DNA of 64,000 bases from Rhynchospora pubera (lineage: Eukaryota > Streptophyta > Magnoliopsida > Poales > Cyperaceae), in NCBI GenBank assembly GCA_028095005.1, contig CM051461.1:172057144-172121143 (forward strand), read 5' to 3'. Below the pieces are notes generated by a model, which saw only the letters and a list, made by a program, of their open reading frames with translations, was not told the origin of the DNA and searched no databases. A program made the position numbers and the translations under genes. Below, one piece after another: positions 49,201 to 58,000 of this stretch (the stretch's first letter is position 1; every line of letters starts with the position of its first letter).

Positions 49201-52200
49201 GGAGTAGGACTCAACCAAAAAGGGTATAGATGTTTTGAACCAAAGTCTCACAAGTGGTATGTAACAAAGGATGTGACTTTCTTAGAAAATGAAGCCTTCT
49301 ACCAAGACACCACGTGTTTTCCTCAGGGGGAGACAGAAAATGAGAGAAACCAGTGGTATCAACAAGGAGAAGACTCCTATGAGATGGATGGTTGTCCAGA
49401 TCTCAGAGAACAAGAGAATTTGACTCGTTTGGGTGTCCATTCGGGCAACCATTCGGCCGAACAGATAGTAGAACATGGTCGCTTGGTCAGAACTCGGACC
49501 GAGATGGCTCGGACTCGGACCGAGCAGGGTGAACATACAGAGGAACATGGTCATTCGGCTGAACATTCGGCCGAACAGGAGACCGAACGGCTCACAGATT
49601 GGGCCGAACAGCTAAGAGAATCTGACTTTACTGCTGAACTTGACTCACATGGTGACCCAGATGCAGGTGAGGAAGAAGTGGAGGAAGAAGTGATACAGAA
49701 TGACCGTCCACAGCTCTTAGCATCTCCAGAGGACACTCCTGAGGTAAGTGGTTCTAACTCTAGATATGTACTTCCACCACGGCACAATCGTGGCAAACCA
49801 CCAAAGAGGTATGTACCTGAGGACGGGACTAGTAAAGAGGTTATCTACCCGATTGCAAACTATGTTACCACAGAGAGTTTACCAGAACCACTAAGAAAGT
49901 TCAGTGAAGAAGCATTAACTATACCTATACCTGAAACTGTGAATGAGGCCTTAAATGATCCTATGTGGGTAGGAGCTATGAATGAAGAGATGAAAGCCCT
50001 GTATAAAAATGAAACTTGGTCCTTAGTAGATTTGCCAAATGGTAAGAAACCTGTAGGATGTAAATGGGTATTTTCAATCAAGTATGGTGCTGATGGTAAT
50101 ATTGAAAGGTACAAGGCTAGGTTAGTAGCTAAGGGGTATACTCAAACCTATGGAATTGATTATCAGGAGACCTTTTCTCCTGTTGCAAAACTAAATACGA
50201 TTCGAGTATTGTTGTCTCTTGCAACTAACTTAGATTGGCCACTTCACCAATTTGATGTAAAAAATGTCTTTCTACATGGAAACTTGGAAGAAGAAATCTA
50301 CATGGAGCTACCACCAGGATTTGATGAGCTAAGGGCATTCAACATGGAAAAACAAGGTGGACAGAGCCTCTGTTCGGTTCACTGTTCGGCCAGGAGCAGG
50401 CCGAATGACCAGCCGAACAGTAAGAAAAGAGGGTCAGAAACAAAAGTTTGCAAATTGAGGAAGGCTCTGTATGGGCTAAAACAGTCTCCACGTGCCTGGT
50501 TTGGAAGATTTTGTCAAGCAATGAGAAAATATGGATTTGTTCAAGGAGAATCAGATCATACCCTCTTTTATAAAAGAAAATATGAAAGGTTAACAGTATT
50601 AATTATCTATGTTGATGACATGATAATCACAGGTGATGACACAGAGGAAATCCAGCGACTTGAGGAGAAACTTTCCAAAGAGTTTGAGATGAAGAATCTG
50701 GGAGGTCTGAAATACTTTCTTGGAATTGAAGTGGCTCGATCAAGCGAAGGTATAGTTCTATCTCAGAGGAAATACATCTTAGACTTATTGGCAGAAGTGG
50801 GCATGCTAGATTGTCGTCCAGCAGACACACCAGTGGTGCAAAATGAGAAGTTGGGTGAATTCTCAGATCAAATACCAACCAACAAGGAAGGGTATCAAAG
50901 ATTGGTAGGGAAGCTAATATACCTGTCTCATACAAGACCGGACATAGCATTTGCCGTGAGTTTGGTAAGTCAATTCATGCATAACCCAAGTGAAGCTCAT
51001 AGGGAAGCGGTGATAAGAATCATCAGATACTTGAAAGGTACACCTGGAAAAGGAATACACTTCAGAAGGAATGGGCATCTTGATATTATGGGCTACACTG
51101 ATGCAGATTGGGCTGGTAGTGTCACTGATAGGAAGTCAACCTCAGGGTACTTTGCTTTTGTAGGAGGAAATCTCGTTACATGGCGAAGTAAGAAGCAAGG
51201 GGTAGTGGCTCTTTCAAGTGCAGAAGCTGAACTCATTGGTGTTGTGAAGGGTGTGTGTGAGTTGTTGTGGATAAGGAAACTCATGAAAGAACTAGGCTTC
51301 AAGTCAGGGGGAGCCATGACATTGTGTGTTGATAATAAGGCGGCCATTGACATGTCTCACAATCCGGTCCAGCATGACAGAACTAAACATGTTGGAGTTA
51401 ACAGGCACTTCCTCAAGCAGAGCATAGACTTGAAGATTATCCAGTTGAAGTTTGTGAAATCAGAAAATCAACTGGCTGACATTTTGACCAAGGGGGTAAC
51501 AAGCAATGCCTTCAAGAATGTGATTAGCAAGTTAGGTATGACAGATCTGTACATACCAACTTGAGGGGGAGTGTTGGAAAGTGTTGAAAATAGTCCATTC
51601 GGCCAGGTGTTCGACCAGGTCCAGCCGAATGGTTGGCAGAACAGACGCGTTTTTCATATAAGGAAAGGTCCAGGCTGCACCAAAGTTGGAAATACGTGTA
51701 TGGCACGTCCAGGGGTGTGGTTCTAGTATGTTGGAATAGTTTCCTTGTAAATAAAAGGTCAAATGTAACAAATAAAGAAAGAAATAATGGGGAATTATGG
51801 AAAGGGGATGTGTGCCTCTATAGGATAGTTTTCCTATTTTATTATTCATCTTCTCCATGTAACAATTAACCAGAAAATCAATAAAAAAGTGAGACGTGTG
51901 CGTGTGTGAGGACGTAGGCACCAAATTGGTGCTGAACCTCGTTAAAATCGTGTGTCTCTTTATTGTTTTATCTGTTTTCTACACCACATACTCCTGTGTT
52001 GGTGTGTGGCGGCATAATCGAGTGGAGATCATTCCTAACGACCAAGGAAACCGTACGACACCTTCTTGTGTGTCTTTCAAAGAAACAGAGAGACTCGTTG
52101 GTGATGCTGCTAAGAATGAGGCCAATAGAAACCCTACCAATACTGTCTTTGGTGCGTCTAAATTTTTAGGATTTTATTATGACTAATCTAGATGGTTTTT

Positions 52201-54874
52201 CTCTATTATGCTGCACTTAATGTGGTCTTCAAGTAAATCAAGCGCAGAGCATATGTGCGTGTTAATTTCTTCCTTGAATTGCCATATGCGCATATGCCTT
52301 AATTTCTCACTAGACTTGCAGTTACATGTTGTCTATTTCAAGACATTTCTCAGTACACAAAAGAAATAAAAGCAAAATCAACAAACTCCTATTTTTGAGA
52401 TTTTAGGACAAAAAATATTAGTACGTTTTATTTATTTAATTTTGTTCTTCTGCTTGATCCTTCTTTAAGAGATGAAGTCAAAGTTCATTTTTTTTACTTA
52501 ATTGAGGTTTAGCACATTGATGTTTAACTTCTAACTATTTATTATGCTTTACGGTTCAAAAAATGTGGTTTAGCTTGATTACAGTAGAGACATGAGTTGC
52601 CAAGAATGCAATACTAGTACAGAAAACTTGGTTTATTGGTTTTGTTATATTAATACATGCAGCATAAAAAAAACAAAAATTAATCAAGATTATTATAAGT
52701 TTATAGAAGAACACAGAAATGAATAGAATTATTTTGTTTTTGTCTGAAAATCTGACCTGGTGGGACAATCTGCGTGGCTGCTGCTACCAGGAGACATTAA
52801 TGTTTACTGTAATATATATGTTGGAAAATTCAGAAATGTGGACACTGTTATGTACTTATGTGAAACTTTTTGGACCAACAAATGTAGTTCCTACTTTATA
52901 GGGTTGAAAGTTTAAATAATTTTTTATGATCTTTATAAAAGCACTTTCTTATCAATTATAGTATGCATCCATCTCTTGATCAGTAGTATTAGAATCTGAC
53001 TTGCCAAGAAAATAATTTCTTTTACATGCGGCATAAAGGTAGTGTATTAATTTGCTTTCCATTTTCTTTTAGCTGCTAAGCGATTGATTGGGAGGCGCTT
53101 TACAGATACTTCCATCCAAAGTGACATGAAGCTCTGGCCATTCAAAGTAATCGATGGCAATGGAGACAGGCCCAGAATCCTTGTCAATTATCAAGGTAAA
53201 GAGAAGCAATTTGCTGCCGAGGAGATATCCGCAATGATTCTTACAAAAATGAAGGAAGTGGCTGAGGCATTCCTTGATTGCACTATCAAAGATGCAGTGG
53301 TCACTGTTCCTGCATATTTCAATGATGCCCAGCGTCAGGCAACCAAGGATGCTGGCCTTATTGCTGGCCTCAATGTCATGCGCATAATGGATGAGCCGAC
53401 TGCAGCTGCTGTGGCTTATGGCTTAGATACAAATGTTGTCAGCAGTACTATGAAGAAGAATGTGCTTATATTTGACCTTGGTGGTGGTACTTTTGATGTA
53501 TCCTTGCTTTTTATTGGCAATGGTGTGCTTGAGGTAAAAGCAACTGCTGGTGACACCCACCTAGGTGGTGAGGATTTTGATAACCGCATGTTGAATCATT
53601 TTGTTGAAGAATTTAGAAGGAAGCATAGGAAGAACATTAGCAGCAATCCTAGGGCCTTGAGGCGCCTTAAGACTGTTTGTGAACAGGCGAAGAGAATCTT
53701 ATCCACCAGTACTGAAACGACTCTGCATATTGATTGTCTCTATGAGGGTATGGATTTCTATTCCAGTATTACACGTGCACGATTTGAGGAGCTAAACATT
53801 GATCTTTTCAAAATAAACATTGAGATTGTGAAGAGGTGTCATGAGGATGCTGGCATAGACAAGAACGACATTGATGTGGTAGTTCTAGTAGGCGGTTCCT
53901 CCCGGATTCCAAAAGTCCAACAGCTCTTGAAGAATTATTTTAGTGGTAAGGATCTGTGTAAAAGCATCCACCCAGATGAAGCAGTGGCATATGGTGCTGC
54001 TATACAGGCTGCTAAGCTTAGCGGGCAGGGTACCAAGGAGATCAAGGACTTGGTACTCATTGATGTCACGCCACTTTCTCTTGGCATCAATATCTTAGGT
54101 GGTATCACATCTGTTATGATCCCTAGAAACACGCCAATACCAGTGCAGAAGGAAGCTGTATACGTTACAACTGTGGATTACCAACCAGAAGTAAGGTTCA
54201 AAATTTATGAGGGGGAGAGGGTGCGAAGTGAAGATAACAATTTACTTGGCCAGTTCTTACTCTCTGGTATTCATCCTGCACCCAGAGCTGAAACTAAGTT
54301 CAATGTATCTTTTAAAATAGACAGCAATGGTATATTGCATGTTTTTGCGGAGGAGCCCATCAGTGGTGAAAAGAAACAAATCACCTTGATCAACGGAGAG
54401 GGCAGGCATACCAAGGAGGAGATAGATAGGATGGTGCATGGAGAGGGCAGGCATACCAAGGAGGAGATAGATAGGATGGTGCATGAAGCCCAGATGTATA
54501 AAATGGATGATGATGGATTCAAAAAGAAAGTTTTAGCCAAGAACTCGCTGGAGGATGCTGCATATCGCTTGAGAAGGTTGGTGAAGGATGATAAGGTTTT
54601 TTCAAAGGTACCAAGTGGATATTTGAAGTACTGTGCAGGAGCTGTCGACAAAATGATAAACTGGCTCAGGCATGATGTGCCAATGGACGTCCACGTGTAT
54701 AATTCTAAGAAAAAGGAGCTTCTGGAGATGAGCTCCGCCCTTTCAGGAATGAGCCAATATGGTGCTATTTATATTGATACAGACAGTGATGGATCTCAAA
54801 GTGGTGGTAAATCCCCAGATTTTGGCAATGATCATTCTGAGACTGAAGAAGAATATGATTATGATGATTACTAG
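46244..54874 (+). CDS. HSP70: divergent cytosolic-type HSP70 (HSP70-1), exon 1 interrupted by Copia element
   Basis: Exon 1 is 46244-46294 plus 51989-52151, and exon 2 is 53073-54874. Without the retrotransposon and one CCACA copy the frame is intact at 671 aa. The insertion lies after codon 17, inside the phosphate-loop motif IDLGTT|YS. Hsp70 chaperones bind unfolded peptides under ATP control. Seen: IFDLGGGTFDVSLL, VVLVGGSSRIPKVQQLL, GLNVMRIMDEPTAAAVAYG and GEDFDNRM in the nucleotide-binding domain, then LIDVTPLSLGI and the peptide-binding domain. Oddities: an exact 45 bp tandem duplication (54395-54484) adding 15 residues, a shortened lid, and an acidic tail EEEYDYDDY in place of the cytosolic EEVD co-chaperone motif. 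Translation of the disrupted allele as a normal protein is not expected unless the 5.7 kb insert is removed. It is a tandem paralogue of the gene at 61152. Confidence 0.9.
46295..46706 (+). repeat. 5' LTR of the Copia element
   Basis: TGTTGG...TCTACA, 412 bp. It contains an inverted pair CCATTCGGC / GCCGAATGG within 46319-46355. Confidence 0.95.
46707..46719 (+). other. primer binding site of the Copia element
   Basis: TGGTATCAGAGCG directly follows the 5' LTR and matches the 3' end of plant initiator tRNA-Met. Confidence 0.9.
46822..51564 (+). CDS. gag-pol: Copia Gag-Pol polyprotein
   Basis: A 1,580-residue single frame with an ATG in the context CACCATGAC. Domains in order: Gag (1 to about 300) with LDGTNYSIWSE and the zinc knuckle CTHCGKSGHVRETC near 280; aspartic protease WVIDSGATDH near 406; integrase with the HHCC zinc site (WHRRLGHPSF...CETCVRAKSH, about 539-580) and catalytic D, D, E in HSDVWGP, FRSDNGGEF and QNGIAERKNR (about 598-700); reverse transcriptase from GCKWVFSIKYG (about 1079) with YVDD near 1264; RNase H with YTDADWAG and SSAEAEL (about 1425-1470) and HVGVNRHFLK. 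The order integrase before reverse transcriptase is the Copia order. Unusual: Ala/Glu/Arg/Thr-rich inserts between zinc knuckle and protease, between integrase and reverse transcriptase, and a segment of about 30 residues inside reverse transcriptase before LYGLKQ. All three are encoded by TTCGGCCGAA-type repeats. Confidence 0.95.
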   Translation: MTDTETETKSILEKLTELVIAQQAQMTQLITIQTQTPIPTPVAQSSDVSASPITVKLDGTNYSIWSEVVSIHVKGRNKMHHLTCDPPAPSIDHPSYPKWSADDSVVKGWLISSLEPALLPTYLRHKTAGEMWKALATTYYDGNDESQVFDLNRQVSRLKHTGRIEDYYNGLQGLWREIDYRRPNPMTSAPDIERFNEYLEKSRVYIFLDGLDDRLDNLRAQVLRLTPFPTVEQAYGLVRREVSRQSVMLKSEEGNHQNSMVMYSKGVSSINYQDKSKMKCTHCGKSGHVRETCFEIVGYPEWFKGRKGKMQRRPQANMVANNTTGEAKTNHSADCSAGAGRTTGRTVATDSQTEETANRTDLAEGSTGRAQLCAAREINSTHHDTGLISNTSNQGRSLFTCCDLDWVIDSGATDHMTFDKNDLKESREPRVKNIYNANGFEYPVRGAGNVEISPSLVLHNTLLVPFLKNRLISIGQITEELNCVVLMFPDFCIFQDVLTKEIIGRGTKRGRLYHLEDLKIGRTNLATRSSSREEKIWTWHRRLGHPSFGYMRRILPDLFCGLDLSKLNCETCVRAKSHRMTYHISLNKCERPFDLIHSDVWGPSPVESIFGYKYFVLFVDDCTRMTWSFLLKRKDEVGEVFKNFHAMVQTQFGTNIKMFRSDNGGEFVNRNLKDFFKEKGIIHETSCVGTPQQNGIAERKNRHVLETARALLFENNVPQKFWDCAIMMAVYVINRLPSVINKFQTPLKTLSTFHSIPSVLSLQPKIFGCVAYVHIQKNNRTKLDPCAVKCISLGVGLNQKGYRCFEPKSHKWYVTKDVTFLENEAFYQDTTCFPQGETENERNQWYQQGEDSYEMDGCPDLREQENLTRLGVHSGNHSAEQIVEHGRLVRTRTEMARTRTEQGEHTEEHGHSAEHSAEQETERLTDWAEQLRESDFTAELDSHGDPDAGEEEVEEEVIQNDRPQLLASPEDTPEVSGSNSRYVLPPRHNRGKPPKRYVPEDGTSKEVIYPIANYVTTESLPEPLRKFSEEALTIPIPETVNEALNDPMWVGAMNEEMKALYKNETWSLVDLPNGKKPVGCKWVFSIKYGADGNIERYKARLVAKGYTQTYGIDYQETFSPVAKLNTIRVLLSLATNLDWPLHQFDVKNVFLHGNLEEEIYMELPPGFDELRAFNMEKQGGQSLCSVHCSARSRPNDQPNSKKRGSETKVCKLRKALYGLKQSPRAWFGRFCQAMRKYGFVQGESDHTLFYKRKYERLTVLIIYVDDMIITGDDTEEIQRLEEKLSKEFEMKNLGGLKYFLGIEVARSSEGIVLSQRKYILDLLAEVGMLDCRPADTPVVQNEKLGEFSDQIPTNKEGYQRLVGKLIYLSHTRPDIAFAVSLVSQFMHNPSEAHREAVIRIIRYLKGTPGKGIHFRRNGHLDIMGYTDADWAGSVTDRKSTSGYFAFVGGNLVTWRSKKQGVVALSSAEAELIGVVKGVCELLWIRKLMKELGFKSGGAMTLCVDNKAAIDMSHNPVQHDRTKHVGVNRHFLKQSIDLKIIQLKFVKSENQLADILTKGVTSNAFKNVISKLGMTDLYIPT
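51572..51983 (+). repeat. 3' LTR of the Copia element
   Basis: 412 bp, identical to 46295-46706 except one transition at 51873. It is followed at once by the second CCACA copy and the resumed HSP70 exon 1. Confidence 0.95.
54395..54484 (+). repeat. exact 45 bp tandem duplication inside HSP70-1
   Basis: Units 54395-54439 and 54440-54484 are identical and add 15 codons (GEGRHTKEEIDRMVH) at the junction between the peptide-binding sandwich and the lid. The paralogue downstream has a single unit (REGRLSKEEIDRMVH). Confidence 0.95.
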
Positions 54875-54955
54875 TCTATGACATTGATTATTGTGCAAGC
54901 TATGGTTTCTGTGATATCTTTTCTTTTTTGTTGCGAGTTGGGAAGTTAGAATAGC

Positions 54956-55005
54956 GGTTTCTTTGCTAAAAGTTTGTTTTGGTTTCTTTGCTAAAAGTTT
55001 GTTTT
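54956..55005 (+). repeat. 25 bp tandem duplication in the HSP70-1 3' flank
   Basis: Two exact copies of a unit beginning GGTTTCTTTGCTAAAAG lie about 80 bp past the stop codon, probably in the 3' UTR. Confidence 0.9.
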
Positions 55006-58000
55006 GTGGGTACTCAATAGTAAATTAATCCTAGTTTTAAGATCGTGAATGGTAGTTTTTTGTTAATCTATATTTTCTTTTTCTGAATTTAAATTAGGGA
55101 CATAAACAGATTGTTTATGGAAAGATAATGATTCCTACTATTCCTACTATCACTATTCACTGCCACAGTGTCTGAACAATTCGATTGCAACTGACATACT
55201 ATATGAATGGCCATCTCTATTTGTTTAATTTGATCGATGCCGACAGAAGCTTCTTCCAAGTTTTAATTCCCTTTGCAATCCGTCTAAATAAACAATTATT
55301 TTCTGTTACTTGTTAGTTTATAAATTAAAACTAAGTGTTCAGTTGGCTCAGCTTAAAATTAGATTCATTACCATTGGTAAGTGACTAAGTGGTAACATCT
55401 AACTGAGATGCTACTAGTGTAAATGTATAACCGCATGAAATTCCTTCCTATCTTCCGGTTGTAAGAAAGGGCCACTGCCACAGGCCCACAGCTTCTAAAG
55501 GAAAATGGGACTGGGAAGCCCATATACTTTGTTCATAAATCATATATAATAGCCTCTTGGAATATCGAAGAAAGTGAGTTCAGACTCCGGCGTAGTAATT
55601 AAAATGCAAAAATTGGTGGTCGGCTAACGGATGGCATCTTTAACCTTTCATCAAACATCAACTAAAATTAAAAATAAAATTTTTTAATTTGTTCTTTTAC
55701 CATGCTAGCAGCAGTGCCCGCTCAATGTGCGGGCAGACTTTAATATGTGAAAATATTACATGGCATATATATTTTATAGCACTCAACTTATGTTAGCTAT
55801 TTAATTAGTTTGTGGTTTCTTACATTTTATATTCCTAATATTTACTAAGGTGTATTTTCGTTGTACTCTTGATTTATTGTCGGAGGAGAAAGAGATATGT
55901 CGATGTGCTCTTTTCCTTTACTTGCCTTTGTTTAGCTTCTAGTTGTCGCTCACGATTGGCATCGCAAATTTCCGTACCACATTTGATTGGTACTTGTTGG
56001 CGGCGCCGTAAGGAAAGGGAAGAGAGACTGGAGAGAGGTAAGGGTTCTTCGTTGAGGGGGCGTAGTAAGGAGAATTAAAACTCTAGTGGCTCGGGTGCTC
56101 CTCTCTTTTCATTATTGACAGTGATAGAGGCACAATGCTAAAACATAAATCGAGTAAAAAAATCAAACATAAATCGAGTGAAAAAAATCGAGAGAGTGCA
56201 GAGAATTGAACATGCGAAGGGCAGCGTAAAATTTCGCTGAGTTTCCACCGGGCGCCAAGACAGATTGCAATTAATGGCTAATTATTTTTAAAGGGGTAGT
56301 GAAAGTTTTCCAACTTTCATCTATTCTACAAAGGCAAAAGGTGTAGGCAAATACGCCCACCAATGTGTGGGCAAAAAATTTTATAAAAATAATAGAATGA
56401 GAACAATTTTTACTATTTCAACTCATATCTATTAGATTATTAAAGTGTTATATGTACGTAAAAATAGATACTAAAAAATTGATCAATGAATTATTTCATA
56501 AAAATGTCAATTTTCGGTATAAAATTTATTTTCCTTGCAATTTCTTCTTTTTTCCAAATAACTCATGTCTGTCTTTTGCCTCACGTTAATGTTTCTATGT
56601 TCAAACATAGCATATTATCTAATTTTTCAAAATATAATTTGATAAAATATTTTAATTTGTGAAATATCAATCAAATGCTAAAACATAATCAAACTAATTG
56701 AGAAAACGATAAATATATAAGGCAATCAAATATTTTAATAAGACTTTCTTGATTTATTGTCCAGATTTGCTCTAATTCATTATCTTTTACTCGCTTTTAA
56801 GTTTTAATGATAATGATTAATACAAACATTTAATATATAATGAAATCCTATCTTCCATCTTCCAAAATAGCAAATAGGGAATGAATAAAGGCATGATTAA
56901 TACTTTCCAATTTTCATTCCAAATATGTTGCCTTTTTGATAAGTCTCAATCAAAATCTAAGGTAGAGATGTGCGCTATAGAAAATAATATGAGAATTGGA
57001 TTCTAACCCGTCAATCTATTGTCGGATTAATACTAAATTAGTGAAATATATTTATTTTCTTAAAAAAAATAAAAAAACAATCATTATAAGGAATTGAAAG
57101 CATTAGCTGGAGACTTTGTTACTAAGGACACATTAAAATTTACAATCAAATGTCATTATTAAACATTTAGCATCGAAATTTAATAAAAAAAATATATTAA
57201 ACTCAAATTCACAAACAATTAACTATCTACTCTAATCGTCAACATTTTGTTCTTGCATAGATTGATAGTGACGGTCGACTATTCATGTAGCACATAGGTC
57301 CCTGCATGAAAAATTAAGTTCAAGCAAAAGAACTTGTACCATTTTCGATGGCAATGCCAGTAGGTCATTAATGGAAGCTATTGCTCTGTAAATAGAAAAG
57401 CGAAAAAATAATGTACTATTTGTAAATACCTGAACTACGCAACAAAATTAATGTCGAGGAAAAAAAATAGCAATGATAAAAATCTGCAGCAATTCATCAG
57501 ATACTATGTGAAGTATGTCAACCATAGTAGCAAAACGTGGACTTTCCTAGCTTCAAGTAAATTGCTCGCTAGCACTTTTATCTTCCCATCAGGTCCAACT
57601 CTTGGTTGTTAATGCAATAAGTATAAAACAGAAAATTTTGTTAGCAGAAGACTCAAAAAATAAATCATCAAATGAGAAAATCGTCAAAAATAAAAAGTAA
57701 TCATTAACTCCCTTGCATTACTGTAAGATCCCATCTTTGTTTACCAGTAAGTCTCCATCTTTGATTGTTCCCAAAATAATTGAACAAAGATTCCCATTCA
57801 AGACAAAATTAAACAAAAAAAATCTAGAAAAATAGATAAAAGGAAAGGGATTGAGATTTACAAAACAAATTCCATTGCAGATTCTTGCATGGGGACAGAA
57901 AGAGTGGCGCCCCACCTCAAAAGAAATACTTAATCAGAAGAATAAACTTTCAAGACATACAGACACATGCAAAGTACAACACAAAAAATGATTGGCAAAG

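Larger units (their letters stand above)
46295..51983 (+). mobile_element. full-length autonomous-looking Copia LTR retrotransposon
   Basis: A 5,689 bp element flanked by an exact 5 bp duplication CCACA (46290-46294 and 51984-51988). The LTRs are 46295-46706 and 51572-51983, 412 bp each, and differ at one base only (46596 A versus 51873 G). The primer site TGGTATCAGAGCG is at 46707-46719 and the purine tract TTGAGGGGGAG at 51561-51571. One 1,580-codon gag-pol frame is uninterrupted. Near-identity of the LTRs and the intact frame indicate a very recent insertion. Copies of the palindromic word TTCGGCCGAA and its halves occur in the LTR, the leader and three places in the polyprotein. Confidence 0.97.

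Noticed and set aside
56345..56372. Hairpin GCCCACCAATGTGTGGGC as the end of a second Helitron
   Set aside because: No CTRR terminus at the right distance (CTAC instead), and no matching 5' end found.
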